DNA from: Hippasteria phrygiana
Taxonomy: Eukaryota; Echinodermata; Asteroidea; Valvatida; Goniasteridae
Reading direction: 5' to 3'
Assembly: GCA_037893225.1 (NCBI GenBank)
Contig: JAZGUH010000184.1
Coordinates: 2,232,001-2,296,000 of the forward strand
DNA: 64,000 nucleotides
The first letter of the stretch is position 1. Each line of letters begins with the position of its first letter. Under the pieces are notes generated by a model, which made no database searches, was not told the DNA's origin, and saw nothing but the letters and a program-made list of their open reading frames with translations. This document shows, piece by piece, positions 56,001 through 64,000 of the stretch. Position numbers and translations under genes: made by a program.

Positions 56001-59000
56001 TGTTTGTTTTTACGCCTGTCATATATTCGTGTAAATATTTTAGTTTTCGCGATTTTACTTGTAGATAATGTGTTGAATTGTTAACGTTACTTCTTGTGAT
56101 TGTTGTGAGGCATTACTTTTCGATGTTTTGCCTTTTGCAAATGTTTACTGTTTACTTTGTGTTTACTTTAAATTGTGCTCTTTTGATATGTCATACAAGT
56201 GGGAATTATTTTGAGACATTTAGCGTGTATAAACTGACTGCAGGGCACAGTGAAAAAGAAACTGGTGGCACAATTAAAGGAATAGTTCACTAAAAAACAA
56301 GATGTGTAATATCTTTCTCTAAATTTCAAAGAAGACATCGTTCCAAAAAATATCCAACGAACGCAACAAGACGGTAAAATGCAATTCAGGGTTTCTTTCT
56401 TTTTCAATTTAAGGCTGTCTTTATTACTAAGATATTTGTGCATAAAAGGTTTATAATCAATTTGCCATGAAATAATTATGTGGCTGCACGGACTTCTTTA
56501 GAACATGAATATTGTAATTGCGTCCAAATCGTGAGGATAACACTAATATATTGAAGGCTTAGGCCTATTCGGTAAGGTTAATAAACTGTTTAATGTTAAA
56601 TAATTTAACCCCAGATTCAGTTTACTTGGGTAATATACAAGTCTGACATTTTAAACTGGGCAGTCGCTTTACAAGTAAGTCTCGTGTACAACCGTATAAC
56701 TGACCGAATCCATCCACGGCCTGGTTAATTTTTATGTTTCTTTTACAAAAACACAGAATTTCCGGGGTAACAGGTCGTCGAAATAGTTTAACAGTGAAGA
56801 TTATCCCAAAATATAGGCCATCCATGAGCTAGTGTATGGACGAGCTGACCCCACACATTTATTACAAGCGCTCCCAATAGGCCTACATAGTCTCCAAATA
56901 ATAGACGGAGCAAACCGGTTACCATGAACGATTCCCACCAATAAACTATGTACTCATTTACAGACCAATTATTATAGTATATAGACCTACATTACAGTAG
57001 GGTGATTAAAAACATAATCCTCTTGCCCTCCAATACTTCATAATGAATTCTGTCTATTTATTCGTTTCCGTGTCTTGTTTTATTTAATGCTACATTCCTT
57101 TTTTTCGTAGTTTGCTTCCTCGTAATAGCCATATTTTCTTAGTTTATTCTTTGAGTTCTTGCATTTGTATTGAACTTTTATGGGATGACGTAAACCCAAT
57201 CAAGTGTAAGTATAGTATACAGTATACCCTACTTTAGGAAAAGTAATTTTAAAATACAATACCATAAGATACACAAAATATCAGAATATGAGTAACAAAA
57301 AACAAGAGAAGAAAAAACCCTTAAATGTTATTTGTGCACATTTTGTCGAAAACGTTTTGTTACTTTGAACATTTTACTTTGCATGCCCTATTCAAATATT
57401 TATTTTTAGTTTGATTTTGTTTTTGTTTTTTACATTATTTAGTCGTTTGCTTTTACATCGCTTCAATATTCTGTTTTCGTGAGTTTTCATAGTATGTTTA
57501 CTTTGATATTTTGTTTTAGTTTTTACGTTAATCATATTAGCGTATATTTTACGATTTTACTTTTAATTTGTACTTTTTTTTAATTTGACTTTTAGTTTTT
57601 GTTAGTTTTTTTGTTTTTTGGGGGGTAATTTCCTTTCTTTATTTCTAGTTTTGCGTTTTATGTTTTAATTTATTACGTGAACCTTTTGCACGGTTACTTT
57701 ACGTTACATGGCTCACTTTGTACTTCCCAGTCCGATGAAACAAAGAAATTTAGGAGCAACAATCTTAACGTAGACAGAAAACATCGTGTTTATACGAGTT
57801 TATTCCTTCCTTTCTTTGGCCTTGTATGGTCGTGTCACGTCACAATAACAAATAAAGGGATCATTTTGCTGGTAGCTCTTACGCAATGTTGTTTACACAC
57901 ACAGAAGTGTGTACATATAGCGGATAGGCCTACTCGTTAGAGAAGGTATGCTAACACGTGTAAAGGTAAGCCAACACGTGTATAGAAGAAGTAGCTGAAA
58001 GTCGACTGAAAAATTCACACTTTGTCCCTCACCTTGGACGTTTTTTTTTATAACGAAACAAAGAAACTAATGTTATGATATGAATCGGTGAATGTTTCCA
58101 TAACGCATCATGTAAATTTGACGGACTATACACAATGTTCTTCCATTTTAAAGAAAAAATATAGAAAGGACGATGAAGTTTGTAAAAAAAAGAAAATAAA
58201 TAAATAAATAAATACATTTAGTTGAGTTTTATTTCAAAATTACGGTTAACAGAGTCCGTCATGGAGGTACATGTATACCTCATCATTAAGTCCGTCTATC
58301 CCTGCCTGTTTGCTTTGTGGACAATCATCATAGTTTAGCATTTGTGTTTGTACAATAATCGCACCGTCTATTAGGTCGAGCAGGGTAATAATTTAATTGC
58401 CTAGCTGCCGATTAAGGAATTACGTAAGCTCATCAGCTATCTTATTATAAACAAGTACGGCACGCTCAGCATAGGTAACCGTGACTCTAGATCCTTGGAC
58501 GAAACCATACACAATGAAGGTTATACATACTTTTCCCACATTGGGTTATGGGGACATCCCGTAGGGTTCGTGTGCTTAAGGAAACTCTCTCTATACTCAA
58601 ACCCTGATAATTCTTTGGACCCAAAATTTTCAACATCACCCTAATATGTATTTCTCTCCATTTTCTTTCATATAACCCTAACTCCAATTTACCTCTAGAC
58701 CCCTGTACTGGACACCCAAAACGTTATGGGGATTTTCAAACAAAAGAAATTGTCCCCATAACGAAGTGTATGCGTGAATACCCAAAACCGTCTTTAACGG
58801 ATGCTTTTATCTGGGGATTAAACTTTATCGAACCACCAAGGCTATCCAGCTCGGCATGTACATGTATGTACAACACGGAGGGTGCAGAATTGTAACGCAA
58901 TACGGCCATACATAACAGTGAGCTATACGCGGTGTTTGTATCGCGTACGCAGCATCTACAGTTTTACTTGCTTTGTTCTGGCGGCAGTGTGGCCGGCCGG

Positions 59001-59961
59001 ATATGCTCTGTGCAACTGATAAGATATGAGGAATATCGGTGCGACCAATTTGTGGGGCTGACCATCACTCCGGTCCTGGCCATAATAGGACGTATGGGTT
59101 ATTACTTGCTCTCTGGAATTTACCGTGAATATCTCTGCAGTGTCGGACTGTATATATGCTGCTCACCGGTGAGTGTTCCACTACCACAACTTTTAAGACA
59201 AAACGTATGTTTTCATATTTTCAGCCACCACAGACATTATGATCGGTACAAACTGGTACATGTCTGCACACGTAAAACCCATTCGCGCGATTGCACAATA
59301 GACTACGAAGGTGACGTGAGTCATTTCCAACAAATCTTGCGTGTTAATTGTTCCATTGCACATGCTGATATGTTCCCATTGCTCTGTGGCATCTTATTTC
59401 TGTGTTGATTCTTCACTTTGACGCTAAAAAGTCATTTCTAAAATTCCAATAACCTCAAAACTCATTCTTTAAATAAGATTCCATAAAATTGTCTGTTGGC
59501 AAATCATTGTCGAATTCGCTTACGCAACACCCCTCCCACACGAATGGGGTCGATCTAACTTGCTCTACAAACAGACCCATTTTTTTGTGTATTTTTCTTT
59601 GTATTTTTTTAATGTTCTTTTAAAGATTCCAACAATTCATATGCTGTTCTATTAAGATTTTTAGGCTCACCCATTCACATCCTATCCCATAGTCCTATGG
59701 AGATTTCCAGGCTCTCACAATTCATATGTGCTGTCCGATAGAGATTTCTAGGTCCTATACTGTCTTATAGAGATTCTTAGCATCAGGCTCATGTAAATGA
59801 GTCCTATAGAGATTCCAAGGTCCTACGCTGTCCTATTAAGATGTTTAGGTTCCTTTTGTTTTTCCTTTAATTATGCTAATGGTCCGCTAAAGATTCTTAG
59901 GTTCTGTCCTATTAAGATTCTTACGTCCTACGCTGTCCTATCAAGATTTTTAGGTTTCTTA
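53092..59961 (-). repeat. Giant palindrome, right arm (6.87 kb)
   Basis: Inverse complement of 46122-52993. Differences seen: one 2-bp indel near 58490 and single changes near 53338, 55795-55806, 57818 and 58682. It ends at taggtttctta (59961), 26 bp inside the GPCR intron from the exon 1 donor. The open frame at 58932-59408 mirrors 46675-47151. Confidence 0.97.
58932..59408 (+). CDS. Hypothetical 158-codon frame in right arm
   Basis: Same predicted protein as 46675-47151 on the opposite strand. Retention in both arms reflects arm identity and is not independent evidence for selection. Confidence 0.25.
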   Translation: MFVSRTQHLQFYLLCSGGSVAGRICSVQLIRYEEYRCDQFVGLTITPVLAIIGRMGYYLLSGIYREYLCSVGLYICCSPVSVPLPQLLRQNVCFHIFSHHRHYDRYKLVHVCTRKTHSRDCTIDYEGDVSHFQQILRVNCSIAHADMFPLLCGILFLC

Positions 59962-59987
59962 AGTAATCGAATACAACCGTTACAAAC

Positions 59988-60691
59988 CTCTGCGTAGTAC
60001 GGTACAGTGAAACTGCAATTCTCAGGTAATAAAACGCCACAATGACCAGTGGGATCCCATAGCCGACCAGGAACCGGAAACACTCGTTAACCTTTCGCTG
60101 TGTGTCGTCAACGGGTGACGGGCGACAATAGTCTTTGGAGCTCTTTACTACTGTGGCGAAAAAAAGGGTCGGTATGTTGGTGAGGAAAGACGCCAACCAC
60201 ACCACCGTCACGACGCACCAGTTGCTGGACGCGCACGAGCCGCTCCCCCGGTGTCGCACCTCGATTCCCCCCACGATGGCAGCGTGGCGCTCCCGGCTGA
60301 GGGCGGCGAGCGCGAAGGCGCTGGCGTACTGGGCCACGAACTGAATATATGAGGAGACTTTGCAGGCGGCCTCGGACCCATGCCACCGAGCGTTGATGAG
60401 TATCTTCACGTAGAACACCCCGGGAATGAGAATGTAGAGCAGATCGGCCACAGCAAGGTTAAAGATGAGCACGTTTGGGGCAGTCCGCATGTGCCTGTTT
60501 GCCAGGATGACGTACATCATGCAGACGTTGCCGACGAAACCGATAAAGCACAGGGTCGAAATGACCATTGGGACAGTCAGCTGACTACCATCGCCTGGGT
60601 CGTTACTCCCATCGCCTGGGTCGTTACTCCCATTATTCGTCATAGAATACCGGAAACCTCCGGATTCGTTCGCCATCGCGTCTTGTTTCAC
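59988..60691 (-). CDS. Class A GPCR, exon 1 (N-terminus to TM5)
   Basis: Predicted rhodopsin-family receptor at the plasma membrane, coupling a likely peptide signal to G proteins. From Met at 60691 (MKQDAMANESGG; a second Met at 60676 is possible) it has an N-glycosylation-type NGS, a twice-repeated GSNDPGD, TM1 (GFVGNVCMMYVIL), TM2 (NLAVADLLYIL), TM3 with Cys, TM4 (Trp) and TM5 (GYGIPLVIVAFYYL). The DRY position reads SRERHAAIV: E-R-H. A second Cys precedes TM5, giving the usual disulfide partner. The exon ends CAG AG|GTTTGT (phase 2) and splices to exon 2 at 45333. Reading on without splicing gives a stop after about 22 residues. No signal peptide is evident. Confidence 0.9.
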
Positions 60692-61260
60692 GTTCTATAT
60701 CACGGATTCTAAAGACCAATCTGAAGACTCGACTGCCAAAGTGTCTCAACCCTGCAGAGTTTGAACCACGTCGGGTTCTGAAGAAATAAGAACGCCCTAA
60801 AACCGGGCGTTTCCTAAAATCAGTTTTAATTTATAGAGAATAGTCATCTATAACATGATGTTCAATTGGCCATCTTTGTGCTGGAGAACGAGAGGCACTG
60901 CGGGCAAACCCTTACACTTTCACGACAGGTGCTCTGGGTTTTTAAGTGCACTGATCCTATAGATCCTCCAGCTTAAACGTCCCACCCGAAGGACGTGACT
61001 TTTGAGATGAATAGTGGCTTATAATGTCAAAGACCAATTCTTAGTGCGACACTCCCCCAACCAAACGCCCTGCAAAAAACAAGACAAAGCAATGTTACCA
61101 AAATAGGCAAATGTTGAAACACAAAATGAAAAGGTCAACAACGCTAACTGCAGGGTCCCTCTTATAGGTCATGAGCGTCAATGCAATGGGTGCAGTGGTG
61201 GGGCACTGATCTCCATATATAAAAATCTGGATACATGTAAATCATTGGCCAACTTTCCGT
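60692..61260. other. GPCR upstream flank with a dispersed repeat
   Basis: Bases 60870-61015 match the repeat at 33165-33310 (cacgacaggtgctctgggtt, cgtcccacccgaaggacgtg). The proximal 180 bases upstream of the GPCR ATG may hold its 5' UTR. I see no confident TATA box. Confidence 0.5.
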
Positions 61261-61353
61261 CCACTCCACGCGATGCACGAACGTAGCACGACGTATAAAG
61301 CAGGCGCTCGGCTAGGCAGCAGTCTTTATTGGTACTCCACGGCTGAGTTCGGG

Positions 61354-61385
61354 CGAGTTGTTCTTGTTTGCTCAAGAACAACTCG
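61354..61385. repeat. Perfect 13-bp-stem hairpin
   Basis: cgagttgttcttg and caagaacaactcg are separated by six bases (tttgct). It is isolated, with no T run after it. Function unknown. Confidence 0.85.
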
Positions 61386-61496
61386 TGTCTTCGTTTTATT
61401 TGTGTTCCGGCTGCTCGAACGCCAAAGAACGTCTGATAGCTATGGTGTACTATTTACGACACATCGATTTGCCTCTTCCATACGCGACGCGACTAT

Positions 61497-61935
61497 ACGA
61501 CGCGACGGCACGACGTCTGCGTTGCATCGTGCCGTCGCGTCGTGCCGTCGCTTCTTTCCCATTACTTCTGGCGTCGCGTTGTGCGTCGCGTCGTGCCGTC
61601 GTGCCGTCGCGTCGTTTTTTTCTAGCTTGCAGGTTTTCTTTCCTCAACGTCGCCCCTTCCGTCGCCCATCGCGTCGTACCGTCGTGCGTCGCGTCGTGTG
61701 TCGCGTCGTGCGTCGCGCCGTGTGTCGCGTCGTGCGTCGCGTCGTGCTCGCGTCGTGCGTCGCGTCGTGCTCGCGTCGTGCGTCGCGTCGTGCTCGCGTC
61801 GTGCGTCGCGTCGTGCTCGCGTCGTGCGTCGCGTCGTGTTTCGCGTCGTGTTTCGCGTCGTGTTTCGCGTCGTGTTTCGCGTCGTGTTTCGCGTCGTGTT
61901 TTGCTTCGTGTTTTGCGTGGAGTAGTCCGGTCATG
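61497..61935 (+). repeat. Degenerate gtcgcgtcgtgc satellite, left array
   Basis: Iterations of gtcgcgtcgtgc and cgtcgtgcgtcgcgtcgtg of about 10-12 bp, in the right third as tttcgcgtcgtg. Arg/Ser/Val-rich open frames in all directions are a product of the repeat. It ends with gcgtggagtagtccggtcat (61915), which reappears inverted at 63480. Confidence 0.9.
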
Positions 61936-62191
61936 CTATTGTGAACGCCATACCTCTAAAAGGCTAATGCAATGGGCACTTCAAACATGCGCTCATTGGT
62001 ACGGTTCGGATGCTGGCAAGGGTTTTGTGCTATACAAGGCTCGTGGCCATGTTTTTTCTTTTTAGGAGCCTACGCCTAAAGTTGCAAACCAGAAAAGCAG
62101 AAACCACATGTCTTATTTTGCCTATGCGTAAGAACAAAACAAAGTGGTTAAATGGCGCCACCAACGGTGACAAAGTGTAACTCACTGTAAA

Positions 62192-62349
62192 CAGTAGCGT
62201 ATCCAGTTTTTTGTGCCAGGAAGGGCAAACAACGTCTGAACCGTCTTAAAATCGTTTTAAAACACTATTTTTTTATTTTTTTTATGACGCTTCAAATGCC
62301 GCCAGGGGGGCAAGTCCCCCCCCCCCCCCTTCCGCTGGATACGCCACTG
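62192..62349. mobile_element. MITE with cagtagcgtatccag ends
   Basis: cagtagcgtatccag and ctggatacgccactg are imperfect inverted ends. A C13 tract (62317-62329) lies near the right end. Family of 43328-43526 and of the fragment at 62496-62660. Confidence 0.7.
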
Positions 62350-62465
62350 ACTGTAAAGGTTTATAAATGTTGAAACAAAGTTGCCGAGTGCACGGGTTTA
62401 CATAAACGGCGTAAAACAAAGTTACAATAAAACTACACGTTATGAGCGGATTCCATTTCTCGTCA

Positions 62466-62682
62466 AGGTTGGTGGGTGGGGGGGGGGGGGGGGGGGTGGA
62501 AGGGCGGATCCAGGGGGGGCCAAAGGGGGCCCATGCTCCCCCCCCCCCAAAAAAAAAACTGACGTCGCAAAAAGGCAGCCACTGCGTACACCCACCCACA
62601 AAACTCAGCAAAAAAATGTGTTGGCCCCTCCCAAAATTGTGTTCTGGATACGCCCTTGGGGGGGGGGGGGGGGGGGGGGACG
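62466..62682. repeat. G/C tracts and a related MITE fragment
   Basis: A G-run region (62470-62497), then ggcggatccagggggggcc, a C9A9 run at 62540 and ttctggatacgcccttggg followed by a G-run of about 22 (62658-62679). The element is of the cagtggcggatccag type with expanded poly-G at both ends. Confidence 0.7.
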
Positions 62683-62688
62683 GTGACA

Positions 62689-63118
62689 GCCCGATTGTCC
62701 GAAGGTTCTTTAGTCCGAAGGGTTATTAATCCGAAGGTTCGTAATGGTCCGAAGGTTCGATAGTCCGAAGGGCCCAATAGTCCGAAAAGAGAATAAGGTT
62801 AAATAATCCGAAGGTTCGATATTCGGAATAGACGATAGGGTTCGATAGTCCGGACTATCGGACCTTATTGTCAATTCGGACTATCGAACTTTGTGTGCCT
62901 TTATGAACCTTCGGACTATTGAACCTTATTTTAGTTTCTGACTTTTGAACCTTCGGACTAATTAACCTTATTCTAAGTTCGGATTACTGAACCTTCGGAT
63001 AAATGAACCTTCGGATTGTAGGCCGTTCGGACTAATGAACCTTCGGACTATTGCATCAAATGTTCCGTTAACGAACCTTATTTCATTTTCGGACAATCGA
63101 ACCTTCGGACTATCGGGC
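62689..63118. mobile_element. Foldback element made of tccgaaggttcgatagtc motifs
   Basis: Ends gcccgattgtccgaaggttc and gaaccttcggactatcgggc match at 19 of 20 inverted positions. The left half repeats tccgaaggttcg(a/t)ta and the right half gaaccttcggactat, about twenty copies in total, meeting near 62850 (ggttcgatagtccggactat). Confidence 0.85.
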
Positions 63119-63466
63119 GGACCCCGTAAAGGCGTGTATATTGTTAGGCATGTGGTTTGAACAAGGCCCATCACCATAATTCGTATATTTCTTTTATTAT
63201 CAACAACCAGATATTGCAATGGTGATGCTAAAAATGGATCAACTTATACCGGAACCTATAGTTCTTGGATTTTGATAAAAAAATTGCCAAATGCATTACG
63301 TTTAACTAATCCTTTTTAAGGGGTGGGATTCGCCCATTATTAGTTGTCCGCCAAAACTATAATTATATATGGTGGGGACATAATCTCCCGTTTCCAGGAT
63401 CGCTTTGCAGGCCAGTCATTCAGCACTATATAAAAGAAAACCAAACGGCAAATGTTATTCTGCGCA
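63119..63466. other. Spacer between the inverted satellite arrays, no gene
   Basis: No gene or repeat recognised in these 350 bases. Short open frames only. Confidence 0.5.
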
Positions 63467-64000
63467 TGTTCACAATAGCATGACCGGACTACTCCACGCG
63501 TAAAGCCCGGTTCATACTTCATGCGAATGCGTATACGAAGCGAATTCGTTATGGTAACGGAGAACGTCACAATGAAACTTCAATTGTTGACGTCATGAAA
63601 TTCGCTTCGCATTCGCATTCGCATGAAGTATGAACCGGGCTTCACACGAAGCGAAACACGAAGCAAAACACGACGCGAAACACGACGCGAAGCACGACGC
63701 GACGCACGACGCGAGCACGACGCGACGCACGACGCGAGCACGACGCGACGCACGACGCGACACACGACGCGACGCACGACGCGAGCACGACGCGACGCAC
63801 GACGCGACACACGACGCGACGCACGACGCGACACACGACGCGACGCACGACGGTACGACGCGATGGGCGACGGAAGGGGCGACGTTGAGGAAAGAAAACC
63901 TGCAAGCTAGAAAAAAACGACGCGACGGCACGACGGCACGACGCGACGCACGACGCGACGCCAGAAGTAATGGGAAAGAAGCGACGGCACGACGCGACGG
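63467..64000 (-). repeat. gtcgcgtcgtgc satellite, right (inverted) array, runs off window
   Basis: It starts with gttcacaatagcatgaccgg, the inverse of 61925-61946, then after an insertion (63503-63642) continues as acgacgcgacgcacgacgcg to the last base. The pair forms an inverted repeat of at least 400 bp per arm around about 62707. The end lies outside the window. Confidence 0.9.
63503..63642. mobile_element. MITE with aagcccggttcatacttcat ends
   Basis: Left aagcccggttcatacttcat and right atgaagtatgaaccgggctt are perfect inverted repeats of 20 bases, with gcgaatgcg and cgcattcgc continuing the fold. It interrupts the inverted satellite arm, so it is younger than that arm. Confidence 0.9.

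Larger units (their letters stand above)
45334..59987 (-). other. 14.65-kb GPCR intron, almost all palindrome
   Basis: The donor GAG|GTTTGT at 59987-59986 and acceptor cacag at 45334 give a phase-2 intron that restores one frame through TM5, the third loop and TM6. 13.84 kb of the 14.65 kb is the inverted repeat 46122-59961. Outside it only 45334-46121 and 26 bp next to exon 1 remain. Confidence 0.85.

Noticed and set aside
61273..62065. Arg/Val/Ser/Cys-rich frames of up to 235 codons
   Set aside because: They translate the gtcgcgtcgtgc satellite in several frames on both strands and recur at 63580-63931 from the inverted array.

Overview
This is eukaryotic nuclear DNA from an intron-rich animal. 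Two spliced protein-coding genes are supported. Repeat structure also fits a marine invertebrate deuterostome: tRNA-derived SINEs, many foldback MITEs, and frequent taggcct and tgtacatgtaca motifs. An echinoderm, perhaps a sea star, is my best guess, but that is an inference and not a database result. There is no bacterial operon, CRISPR array or rRNA gene.

Region 1 (about 1.7-17.7 kb, + strand) holds a Rag GTPase of the RagC/RagD type, the mTORC1 amino-acid-sensing GTPase. Eight exons (3976-17656) join with clean GT/AG borders and consistent phases into 388 codons plus a stop. The first visible exon begins with an in-frame stop just before it, so the initiator Met must lie upstream. ATG|GTAAGG at 1743 is a candidate one-codon coding exon. 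Introns are packed with MITEs, a SINE, an (ATTGG)18 microsatellite and decayed copies of an exon end.

Region 2 (18.9-20.5 kb) is a 43-bp minisatellite of about 38 units, open in all three forward frames. Region 3 (20.8-29.7 kb) is a 4.44-kb direct tandem duplication. Its copies appear to differ only in two homopolymer lengths.

Region 4 (29.7-44.6 kb) is intergenic repeat territory. It has nested MITEs with readable target-site duplications, a foldback element carrying a broken THAP zinc-finger exon, a broken Crypton-recombinase-like fragment, SINEs and poly-G/C tracts.

Region 5 (44.9-60.7 kb, - strand) is a two-exon rhodopsin-class GPCR of 390 aa. Exon 1 encodes TM1-TM5 and exon 2 TM6-TM7. 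Almost all of its 14.65-kb intron is one palindrome: two 6.87-kb arms (46122-52993 and 53092-59961) around a 98-bp spacer, with one 2-bp indel and a handful of substitutions seen. One end is 26 bp from the exon 1 splice donor. This is the most striking feature here.

Region 6 (61.3-64.0 kb) holds inverted arrays of a degenerate GTCGCGTCGTGC repeat that run off the window edge, plus a foldback element built from reiterated TCCGAAGGTTC motifs.

The two genes show no functional link. Most other open frames are low-complexity or transposon derived.
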